In this document: piece by piece, positions 1 through 6,803 of the stretch
Layout of the letters: every line of letters begins with the position of its first letter
Position numbering within the stretch: the stretch's first letter is position 1
Assembly (NCBI RefSeq): GCF_036016955.1
Contig: NZ_JAYWXI010000027.1
Location: 1-10,400 of the forward strand
DNA: 10,400 nucleotides
Direction: 5' to 3'
Source of the DNA: JAYWXI01 sp036016955
GTDB lineage: Bacteria > Bacteroidota > Bacteroidia > Flavobacteriales > Weeksellaceae
Notes under the pieces: model-generated
The model's input: the letters and a program-made list of their open reading frames with translations, nothing else
Told to the model about the DNA's origin: nothing
The model's database searches: none
Made by a program: the position numbers and the translations under genes

Positions 1-111
1 AAAATAAACTCAATAATCGACCTCGTAAAAGACTTGGATACCTCACGCCAAACGAAAAATTTAAACAAATTATTAATCAGAATTCTGTTGCATTTGCAAG
101 TTGAATTCAGC
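1..111 (+). mobile_element. 3' end of an IS30-family insertion sequence (left copy)
   Basis: Positions 2-111 are identical, in reverse complement, to 10291-10400 at the other end of the window. The stretch encodes the C-terminus of an IS30-family transposase and runs about 7 bases past its stop codon to the element's terminus. After position 110 or 111 the sequence switches to the tail of a palindromic spacer, with the same GTTCAATTTAGCCCGCCC seen in the complete site at 3268-3460, so the junction is clear to within about one base. The element sits in the short hairpin that is TTGAAC-loop-GTTCAA in the intact sites. IS30 elements are known to favour palindromic targets. The other end of the element and any target duplication lie outside the window. 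Confidence 0.85.
3..104 (+). CDS. IS30-family transposase, C-terminal fragment
   Basis: An open frame entering from the left edge ends at TGA 102-104. It encodes 33 residues with the IS30-family C-terminal signature LNNRPRKRLGYLTP followed by NEKF. In this family that segment follows the last catalytic Glu of the DDE domain, so no catalytic residue is visible here. The very short distance from stop codon to IS end is usual for IS30 elements. The partial state is due to the window edge, not to visible decay. The family call is from recognition of the motif and is quite secure. Confidence 0.85.
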   Translation, partial: NKLNNRPRKRLGYLTPNEKFKQIINQNSVAFAS

Positions 112-154
112 GTTCAATTTAGCCCGCCCTTCGCAAATACTTTTTCCGTTGGGT
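112..154 (+). repeat. Truncated attC-like site (site 0), right arm and core only
   Basis: This is the right part of a palindromic spacer, beheaded by the IS30 insertion. It keeps the arm CCCGCCCTTCGCAAATAC (124-141 region), the short linker TTTTTCC and the core GTTGGGT at 148-154. Its sequence is almost the same as the right half of the site at 3268-3460. The core continues as GTTGGGTGCA (148-157), which is the exact inverted match of TGCACCCAAC at 2536-2545 beyond the first gene. Under the integron model, the cassette that owned this site lay upstream and has been lost or separated by the IS. Confidence 0.7.
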
Positions 155-200
155 GCAATTTTATAAAACAGACGACTAACAAAGAAAGACAATAAAAAAT

Positions 201-2351
201 ATGGCTAAAGCATTTTTATCACATAGCAGCAAAGACAAAGATTTAGTTCGCAAAGTTGCTCAACAACTTGGAAATAAAAACTGTGTATTAGACGAAATTT
301 CATTTGACCCAGGAAGAAAAACCCTTGAACAAATTTTATCAGAATTAGACAGTTCAGACATTTTTGTGTTATTCATTTCCAACGAATCACTTGAATCGAC
401 TTGGGTTAAAAAAGAAATTAATCGAGCAAAGGAGAATTTAAGTAATGACTACTTAGATAGGATAATACCAATAATTATAGATGAAAATATCACATATTCT
501 GATACGAGAATACCAAAGTGGATAGCAAAACCCTATAATTTAAAATTCATCGAAAATGAGGTAATCATACTAAAGAAAATCCGACAAGCACTCAAAGAAG
601 TAAATTTTAAAAAGACAAAATTCAACCAAGAGATTGAGAAAAATTTTGTTGGCAGAAATGCTGAAATGGAAAAATTTGAGAACGATATAAATAACATCGA
701 TAATTGGACTCCGACATATATTATTGCTTATAATTATTTTGAAGGAATTGGGAGAAGAACATTTCTCAAAAATGCTTTAAGAAAATATGAGCTTACTAAC
801 TATTTAGATTCTCCAACTACAATAACTATAGACTCCAAAGAAAGTATAGAAAATTTCATTTACAAGCTAAATACAATCAGTAAAATTCCAGAGATTTTGG
901 ATTATGACTTTTCTGTTCTTAGCATCGAATCAAAAATTGAGATAGCTGTTAAGCTCTTAAAGCAGTTTATGGATTACAAAGAGTTAGTTTTTGTAATTGA
1001 TGAAGGTGGGATTGTTTTACCTAACAACACAATTGTTGATTGGTTTAAAAGTTTAGTAAACAATGAGCTATTTGATAACAATTTAATTCTGTGCTTAATT
1101 TCAAAATTTCGACCGAATGAAGCTCAATTAAAACGAAAAAAGAAATCACTTGTTTATCGTATTCCTGAACTTTCAAAGCCCGAGTCGAAAAATTTATTTC
1201 TGAGACTACTAAAGATTTACCAACTCGAAAATTTAAGACGTGAGGATAAAGAATTCTTTATTGAACATCTTAATGGAATTCCATCTCAAATTATTTATGC
1301 AGTAAACTTGATTGAAATAAATCCTTTAGAAGCAAAGAAAAATATAAATGAAATAGTTGAGTATTCGGACAGATTCAGTAGCACAATATTGAATCATTTA
1401 AAAGACACCCCAAACGCGTATCAATTGGCTATTTTTCTCTCTACAAATGAAATTTTTAGTATTGATTTAATTAATAAGGTATTTGGAGAAAATGATGACA
1501 CATCTGCTGCTTTGCAAAAGCTGTTTGATCTTTCGTTGTTTAACTTCTTATTTGGAGGCTATGAGTATGTTAAATTAAATCCTACTCTATCTGACTTTAT
1601 CAATCGCTCCAAAATAAGGATAGATAATGAATTCAATGATAGACTTAACAATGTTACAAAAGAACTACTTAAGGAAGACCTTGACAAAATCATAATTAAT
1701 GACTACTCGGAGTTTATGATTACGCTCCAAAATATGCTTGTAAACGAAATAAAAATCCCTAAAAAATATTTCATTCCTTCATTAATCATCAAAAACGTTA
1801 TTAAGGAATATGATAAAGGTAACTACGATTACGTAATCAGAATATGTTTGGAACTACTGGAAAATTCAAACTATGACCAACAAATAATTTGGGAAACCTA
1901 CTATAGATTAACCTTGGCATATGCAAGAACAAAAAATGATAAATTTTTTGACCATATATCGTTCTTCAAGAATGAGATAAATAACCTTGATTATTACTTT
2001 TTATTAGGTTTTTATCACCGACACAAAGGCAACAAATCAAAGGCTCTCGAATATTATCACAAAGCTCTTGAATTTTACCCTGAACATTCAAGGACTAAGA
2101 GGGAATTAGTAAATCTATATCTTTCATTAGGTCAGTATGAAGATGCATTGGAATTGGCAAAAGAAAATTATGAAAAAAGGAAAACCAACATTTATCACAT
2201 TCACTCATATTTTATAAGTGTAATCAGAAGGAAAAAGCAATTCACAAGCTCTGAAATAACAACATTGCAGACCTTAATGAATGCTGTTGAATCAAATCCT
2301 GACATTAAATCTGACGACATTCTAAGGTGTATGAAAGGAGAGTATGCTTAA
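201..2351 (+). CDS. TIR-STAND NTPase with C-terminal TPRs, probable anti-phage sensor
   Basis: The protein has 716 residues. Residues 1-130 form a TIR domain: AFLSHSSKDKD at the start, the S-T-W-V-K-K-E motif at 66-72 with E72 in the position of the NADase catalytic Glu. A STAND-type NTPase follows: FVGR at 149-152, a variant Walker A (EGIGRRTFLK, 181-190) with Arg in place of the usual Lys, Walker B VFVIDEGG at 263-270, and a GxP-like segment LNGIPSQI at 357-364. TPR helices occupy about 560-660. TIR-STAND-TPR proteins are generally defence proteins in which the C-terminal repeats sense an infection signal and the TIR domain degrades NAD or makes a nucleotide signal; that role is inferred here. 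ATG 201 follows an A-rich leader (AATAAAAAAT) and starts right at the TIR fold. The last residues overlap the ORF at 2344-2529, which may belong to the same protein. Confidence 0.85.
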   Translation: MAKAFLSHSSKDKDLVRKVAQQLGNKNCVLDEISFDPGRKTLEQILSELDSSDIFVLFISNESLESTWVKKEINRAKENLSNDYLDRIIPIIIDENITYSDTRIPKWIAKPYNLKFIENEVIILKKIRQALKEVNFKKTKFNQEIEKNFVGRNAEMEKFENDINNIDNWTPTYIIAYNYFEGIGRRTFLKNALRKYELTNYLDSPTTITIDSKESIENFIYKLNTISKIPEILDYDFSVLSIESKIEIAVKLLKQFMDYKELVFVIDEGGIVLPNNTIVDWFKSLVNNELFDNNLILCLISKFRPNEAQLKRKKKSLVYRIPELSKPESKNLFLRLLKIYQLENLRREDKEFFIEHLNGIPSQIIYAVNLIEINPLEAKKNINEIVEYSDRFSSTILNHLKDTPNAYQLAIFLSTNEIFSIDLINKVFGENDDTSAALQKLFDLSLFNFLFGGYEYVKLNPTLSDFINRSKIRIDNEFNDRLNNVTKELLKEDLDKIIINDYSEFMITLQNMLVNEIKIPKKYFIPSLIIKNVIKEYDKGNYDYVIRICLELLENSNYDQQIIWETYYRLTLAYARTKNDKFFDHISFFKNEINNLDYYFLLGFYHRHKGNKSKALEYYHKALEFYPEHSRTKRELVNLYLSLGQYEDALELAKENYEKRKTNIYHIHSYFISVIRRKKQFTSSEITTLQTLMNAVESNPDIKSDDILRCMKGEYA

Positions 2352-2529
2352 TTATGTAGAATCAAATCTTGATTTAGCAAATGACATTTTACTTGAAGCA
2401 ATTCAACTTAACGAAAATAAAAACTACCCTAAAAAATCACTTTCAGAAATATACAGAAAAGAAGGGTTAAATGAGGCATTAGACGAACTCAATAATTACA
2501 ATGACATTGATGATTCAGACGAAGAATAG
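2344..2529 (+). CDS. Small TPR-like ORF, probably the frameshifted C-terminus of the preceding protein
   Basis: The ORF encodes 61 residues and overlaps the stop of the TIR-STAND gene by 8 bases in the +1 frame. Residues 11-50 look like TPR helices (EAIQLNENKNYPKKSLSEIY, then KEGLNEALDEL), continuing the repeat series of the upstream protein. The tail is acidic (DIDDSDEE), a common true C-terminus. One missing base near 2346-2347 would explain the arrangement: restoring it joins MKGEYA to LNYVESN and gives a protein of about 775 residues. The alternative is a separate, translationally coupled gene: AAAGGAG at 2334-2340 lies just ahead of the ATG, but the 3-nt spacing is short and such sites are little used in Bacteroidota. 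I favour a frameshift, real or from sequencing. Confidence 0.55.
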   Translation: MLNYVESNLDLANDILLEAIQLNENKNYPKKSLSEIYRKEGLNEALDELNNYNDIDDSDEE

Positions 2530-2538
2530 AAAAACTGC

Positions 2539-2670
2539 ACCCAACAGGCGTTTGGCTCAATGGCGGGCGAAGTGGTTAATTGAACATTCTACCTCGCATC
2601 AACTTTTGTCGTGTATTGACAGTTTTGTGCTCCGAAATCCGCCACTGCGCCAAGCGCCAAAACGTTAGCG
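2539..2670 (+). repeat. attC-like palindromic site A (short class)
   Basis: The site runs from inverse core ACCCAAC (2539-2545) to core GTTAGCG (2664-2670), 132 bp. Long arms pair as GGCGTTTGGCTCAATGGCGG at 2547-2566 with CCGCCACTGCGCCAAGCGCC at 2639-2658, with a few mismatches. The outer 10 bases on each side pair across the neighbouring genes instead: TGCACCCAAC with GTTGGGTGCA at 148-157, and GTTAGCGGCA (2664-2673) with TGCCGCTAAC at 3265-3274. The site is visibly richer in G and C than the genes. Its middle lacks the long internal hairpin of the longer class. Confidence 0.7.
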
Positions 2671-2803
2671 GCAATCGTATCAAAACGCACGGCTGAAAAG
2701 AAATTTTTTGAATATGAGCATTAACAAAGCCCAAATTCTAAAAAACATTCGAATTACAGTGCATTAACACATACAGAATAACAACAGTTGATAAAACAAT
2801 AAA

Positions 2804-3253
2804 ATGAAAAATGGATTTAAAGTAATTGGAATTTCCACTCGGACAACAAACAAAGACAACAAATCAAAGGAAGATTTGGGAAAACTTTGGGGGCAATTCT
2901 ATGCGGAAAACATTTTTGAGAAGATACCGAATAAAGTATCAGATGAAATATTTTCAATTTATACTGATTACAAAAGCAACTACACCGAGGAATATACTAC
3001 GATTATAGGTGTTCCTGTTTCAACACTAAATGAAATCCCTAACGGATTAGTCGGTCGGGAATTTGAAGCCGAGAATTTTCAAAAATTCGTAGCAAAAGGC
3101 GAAATGCCGAACGCTGTTATCAATACTTGGATAGACATTTGGAATAGAGACGAAGAACTCAATAGAAAATATACGTATGACTTTGAAGTATATGGGGAAA
3201 ACAGCCAAAAAGGTCAAGATTCGGAAGTGGAGATTTATATCGCAACAAAATAA
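2804..3253 (+). CDS. GyrI-like / Cass2-type effector-binding domain protein
   Basis: This is a 149-residue stand-alone protein that I recognise as an AraC effector-binding (GyrI-like, SHS2-type) domain. The supporting features are the N-terminal strand FKVIGISTRTTN, the central strand with TTIIGVPVS (66-74), the GREFEAENFQKFVAKGEMP stretch around 84-102, the NTWIDIWNRD helix (107-116) and the closing YTYDFEVYG...EVEIYIATK strands. Family members bind small, often cationic or hydrophobic, ligands; some inhibit gyrase or regulate as part of AraC/MerR proteins. One branch, Cass2, was named because it was recovered from integron cassettes, which fits the setting here. No DNA-binding domain, signal peptide or catalytic site is visible, and the ligand cannot be predicted. 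ATG 2804 follows AAAACAATAAA. It is the only gene in its unit, with a leader of about 130 bases after the core. Confidence 0.75.
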   Translation: MKNGFKVIGISTRTTNKDNKSKEDLGKLWGQFYAENIFEKIPNKVSDEIFSIYTDYKSNYTEEYTTIIGVPVSTLNEIPNGLVGREFEAENFQKFVAKGEMPNAVINTWIDIWNRDEELNRKYTYDFEVYGENSQKGQDSEVEIYIATK

Positions 3254-3267
3254 GGAAAAACACCTGC

Positions 3268-3460
3268 CGCTAACATAGTATTTGCAAAAGGCGGGGTTAA
3301 GTGCAGGGTTGAAAATTTGGTAATATTTAGTCGCTCCTGCTTTTCCGTATTACTTTTTTTCTTAAATTAGCAATACGGAAAAAGCATCTGCTTCGGTTGG
3401 TCGAAATTGAACTATTCGTTCAATTTAGCCCGCCCTTCGCAAATACTTTTCCCGTTGGGT
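3268..3460 (+). repeat. attC-like palindromic site B (long class)
   Basis: The site runs from CGCTAAC (3268-3274) to GTTGGGT (3454-3460), 193 bp. Arms AGTATTTGCAAAAGGCGGG (3277-3295) and CCCGCCCTTCGCAAATACT (3429-3447) pair over 19 positions with only two mismatches, both A-C on this strand and T-G wobbles on the other. The linkers outside the arms are unequal (about 2 bases left, 6 right). An inner hairpin pairs GCTTTTCCGTATT (3339-3351) with AATACGGAAAAAGC (3372-3385), and a small TTGAAC-loop-GTTCAA hairpin lies near 3408-3424. The outer ends pair across the flanking genes, to 2664-2673 on the left and 7950-7958 on the right. Confidence 0.75.
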
Positions 3461-3503
3461 GCAAGTGTAACCCGAAACAACGGCAACAGAACGAAATAAC
3501 GAT

Positions 3504-6500
3504 ATGGGATTTTATTTTAGAAAATCAAAAAACTTACTTGGTGGACTTTTTCGACTGAACTTTTCAAAAAGAGGAGTTGGAGTTTCGACAGGAGTTAAAG
3601 GAGCAAGGTTTGTAGTTGGACCAGCAGGAACTTATGTACATCTCGGACAAAAAGGATTTTACTACAAAAAATATCTTGGAAAAGGACTTTTCAATTCCGA
3701 TAAGGAAAAAGAGAAGTACAACCAATTAGCCAAAGAATATCATTTGCCAACAGCAAACGAAATCCCCAATACAATCACAACAAAAAACTTTGACAGAATT
3801 ACCGATAGCGAATCCGCAGACTTTATCAGAGAACTCGAAGAAAAAGACAAGAAAATCAAGTTCTTCAAAATCTTTGGTTTGTTTCCATCAATACTAATTT
3901 TGGCTTTTGTTGCATACAAATTGTTTGAGCCTATTGACAAAACAGAAGAACGTCAAAACGTTGTTACTATCAATAGCGAAACAGTAAATTTAAGAGACGA
4001 ACCGTCAAAAGACCATTCTAACATTATTTCAAAATCTTACAAAGGCGACAAACTTCGTTTAATTTCAGAAACTGAAAACAATTGGTATCAAGTAGTAACA
4101 GCTGAAAATGACACACTCTTTGTTCACGGAAATTTAGGCACAATATCAAACGAATTGATTAAATCTGAAACAATCAGAAGATTTGACGATAATCCAAATA
4201 TGCGATACACTCTGTTTGGATTGTCATTGATTCCGATTGTTCTTTGGAATTTCTTCTTATACCGACAAGACAAAAAGAGAAAATCAATTTTTATCACTTA
4301 TGAACTTGATGAAGTTCTTGAAGATTTACAAAAAGATATGATTTCATCATTTAAGGCTTTTGCTCGGTCTAATAAGAAATGGCAAATCGTAAACACAAAA
4401 CGAAATTATGATGTAAAATATACAGCAGGAGCAGGAGTTACAGTTGATAGAAAAGAGATTAAAGAAGTTTCGAGCCACAAACTTCCTACCCTATTTTTTG
4501 AAACAAATATTGAAATTCCATTTATAGCTTTACAAAATACGGAGTTATATTTTCTTCCTGACCGACTTTTACTAAAACGAAACAATAAATTCGCAGCAGT
4601 TCAGTATGGTAATATAGACATTCGTATTTTGCCTGTGAGTTTCAGAGAATACAACGGAGTTCCTTCTGACGCAACAGTTGCGGACTATACTTACAGATAT
4701 GTCAATAAAAACGGTGGTGCTGATAGACGATTTGCAAACAATCCAAGAGTGCCGATTTGTGCATATACCGAATATCATTTTTCATCAGACGAGGGTATCA
4801 ATGAAGTAATTATGCCGTCAAAAACAGACGCAATGGACGAGTTTGTTATTCAACTGAAAACGATTGGAAAACTGCAAAACGGATATTTACAAGAAACACC
4901 AATCACAGATACATACAAACCGAAAGTTAATTTCTCACAACAATCTGTACCAAGTCCACAATTTACATATCAAAAATTTGACCTGCCTCAATATGACGAG
5001 TTATTTCAAGAATCGGCTCAAATTATTGTCGAATATCAACAAGGTTCAGCTTCTTTACTTCAAAGAAAATTAAAATTAGGCTACAATCGTGCAGGTAGAT
5101 TGATAGACGAATTAGAAGAAGCAGGTATTGTTGGTAGTTTTGACGGAGCAAAAGCCAGAAGTGTTTTTGTTAGAAACAGAGATGAATTAAATCAACTTTT
5201 ATCAAAATTATCACACAATGAAAGTTCTAACAAAGCGGTAATAACAAGAGAGTATTACAACCTTTTAACCGAAACATCAAATCATCTTTCAGACATCACA
5301 GATAAACTTAAAAAAGACGAAACATTTACCGATACTTTCAAACATACATTAACAGAATCAACACCCGAAACTTTTGTGCCTTATTGTGTTCTTTTCGACA
5401 CAGCACAAATTTTAAAAATGCTCACAAACGGAGAAATAAAACGGAATAGTTTAGAAATGACAGGACTTGTTTTGTTATCAATGAAGATAATCGAAACAGA
5501 AACCGACTCTTTTTCTTACGACTATGAAACGGTTTTTGAATCTCATTTATCAGGTCGTTACAAAGGTTTGGCTGATTCCGTTTTGGAAATCGCAAACAAA
5601 AGTAATCCGCTTCAAATTGACATCACAGAAAGCAAAGACGAGGAACTTATTTCAAATACAGAAGTTCAAAGCAGTCTTTCATTACCAGCAACTCTAAAAC
5701 TGTTAGACCACCCACTTTTTGACGATTATGTAAATACGCTTTATCGTTTTGCAACAATTATTGCAAAAGCAGACAACAATGTAACTAAAAAAGAGGAAGA
5801 TGCTTTAAAAGAAATTTACCAAATCACACATAACCCTGTTCCCGAGAATGAAAATAAAGCAATCAACATAACAGAAGCAGAAGAATCCGAAAACCTTGAA
5901 CAAGTTTTAGCGGAACTTGAAAATTTAATTGGGCTTGAAGATGTAAAACGAGAAGTAAAATCGTTGATAAATTTCATTCAAATTCAGAAAGAAAGAGAAA
6001 AACAAGGACTTAAAAACTCGCAAATATCCTATCATTGCGTTTTTACAGGTTCGCCCGGTACAGGAAAAACAACTATTGCCAGAATTGTTGCCAAGATTTA
6101 CAAGCATTTAGGTATTCTCGAAAAAGGACATTTAGTAGAAACCGACCGTTCGGGATTGGTTGCGGAATACACAGGACAAACAGCTGTTAAAGTAACCAAA
6201 ACCGTAAATTCAGCATTGGACGGGATTTTGTTTATTGATGAAGCATACGCTTTGGTTGGCGAAAACAAAGACGATTTTGGAAAAGAAGCCGTTGCCACAT
6301 TGATAAAAAGAATGGAAGATAATCGGGATAAATTGGTTTTGATTGTTGCAGGATATTCAGAAGAAATGAAAACTTTCATTGACACAAATCCAGGGTTCAA
6401 ATCCCGATTTAACCGTTATATTCATTTCCCCGATTATACGCCTGATGAAATGATTAGAATATTTGAATTGCTATGTTCCAATTCAGAATATACCATTTCG

Positions 6501-6713
6501 CCCAATGCCAAAAGCCATTTGACAGAAGTTTTCAAACAACTTTACGAAAACAAAACCAAAGATTTCGGAAACGGAAGACTTGTAAGAAACATTTTTGAAA
6601 AGTCAATCGAAAACCAATCAAACAGAATAGTTTTAGCCGATACATTGACAAAGGAAATACTTACAACAATAGAAACAGAAGACATTCCGAGCGTTTCAAC
6701 TTACACAAGCTAA
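3504..6713 (+). CDS. Membrane-anchored multidomain AAA+ ATPase (DUF4236-SH3b-FtsK gamma-like-TerB-like-CbxX/SpoVK AAA+)
   Basis: The protein has 1069 residues. Residues 1-58 are a DUF4236 domain (MGFYFRKSKN, glycine-rich RFVVGPAGTYVHLG). A transmembrane helix at about 121-141 is followed by an SH3b domain (about 152-213, VNLRDEPSKDHSNI) and a second helix at about 235-253, so SH3b probably faces the periplasm. Residues 260-455 are a cytoplasmic region of unknown fold. Residues 494-555 closely resemble the FtsK gamma winged helix (LLQRKLKLGYNRAGRLIDEL, 518-537). A TerB-like helical segment lies around 735-775. The C-terminal AAA+ module is complete: Walker A GSPGTGKT 849-856, pore-loop-like EYTGQT 888-893, Walker B ILFIDEA 908-914, arginine finger R968, sensor 2 around 1025-1028. 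It is CbxX/CfxQ-like, a family of hexameric remodelling motors. The substrate is unknown. It shares its unit with the Fic gene 83 bases downstream. Confidence 0.8.
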   Translation: MGFYFRKSKNLLGGLFRLNFSKRGVGVSTGVKGARFVVGPAGTYVHLGQKGFYYKKYLGKGLFNSDKEKEKYNQLAKEYHLPTANEIPNTITTKNFDRITDSESADFIRELEEKDKKIKFFKIFGLFPSILILAFVAYKLFEPIDKTEERQNVVTINSETVNLRDEPSKDHSNIISKSYKGDKLRLISETENNWYQVVTAENDTLFVHGNLGTISNELIKSETIRRFDDNPNMRYTLFGLSLIPIVLWNFFLYRQDKKRKSIFITYELDEVLEDLQKDMISSFKAFARSNKKWQIVNTKRNYDVKYTAGAGVTVDRKEIKEVSSHKLPTLFFETNIEIPFIALQNTELYFLPDRLLLKRNNKFAAVQYGNIDIRILPVSFREYNGVPSDATVADYTYRYVNKNGGADRRFANNPRVPICAYTEYHFSSDEGINEVIMPSKTDAMDEFVIQLKTIGKLQNGYLQETPITDTYKPKVNFSQQSVPSPQFTYQKFDLPQYDELFQESAQIIVEYQQGSASLLQRKLKLGYNRAGRLIDELEEAGIVGSFDGAKARSVFVRNRDELNQLLSKLSHNESSNKAVITREYYNLLTETSNHLSDITDKLKKDETFTDTFKHTLTESTPETFVPYCVLFDTAQILKMLTNGEIKRNSLEMTGLVLLSMKIIETETDSFSYDYETVFESHLSGRYKGLADSVLEIANKSNPLQIDITESKDEELISNTEVQSSLSLPATLKLLDHPLFDDYVNTLYRFATIIAKADNNVTKKEEDALKEIYQITHNPVPENENKAINITEAEESENLEQVLAELENLIGLEDVKREVKSLINFIQIQKEREKQGLKNSQISYHCVFTGSPGTGKTTIARIVAKIYKHLGILEKGHLVETDRSGLVAEYTGQTAVKVTKTVNSALDGILFIDEAYALVGENKDDFGKEAVATLIKRMEDNRDKLVLIVAGYSEEMKTFIDTNPGFKSRFNRYIHFPDYTPDEMIRIFELLCSNSEYTISPNAKSHLTEVFKQLYENKTKDFGNGRLVRNIFEKSIENQSNRIVLADTLTKEILTTIETEDIPSVSTYTS

Positions 6714-6750
6714 CTTATTTTTTCGATTTTAATAAGCAAAAAAATTGTTT

Positions 6751-6803
6751 TGCGGTGGAAAATGTGTATTTTTACCGCATAATATGCGGTGGTAAAATGT
6801 ATA
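6751..6803 (+). promoter_or_regulatory. Palindromic operator candidate in front of the Fic gene
   Basis: A perfect inverted repeat ACCGCAT-AAT-ATGCGGT lies at 6774-6790, only 6 bases before the preferred Fic start at 6797. A third copy of the half-site, TGCGGT, is at 6751-6756. The half-sites head a near-exact direct repeat (TGCGGTGGAAAATGTGTAT at 6751-6769 and TGCGGTGGTAAAATGTATAT from 6785). A protein bound here would cover the end of the leader and the start codon. Fic proteins of this type carry a C-terminal winged helix, so self-regulation is plausible but is inference. A role as an RNA hairpin over the start codon is the alternative. I could not fix a promoter with confidence. Confidence 0.5.

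Noticed and set aside
2715..2768. Short ORF MSINKAQILKNIRITVH in the leader of unit 2
   Set aside because: It has only 17 codons, no likeness to a known leader peptide and no supporting signal; it may be chance.
3339..3385. Rho-independent terminator after the Cass2-like gene
   Set aside because: The T-run lies in the loop, not after the stem, and the hairpin is part of the conserved site structure. A terminating effect cannot be excluded but is not shown.
6755..6796. GTG start extending the Fic protein by 14 residues
   Set aside because: The added residues (ENVYFYRIICGGK) are encoded by the operator palindrome, and the DUF4172 homology begins at MYIHEIENW, so ATG 6797 is preferred.
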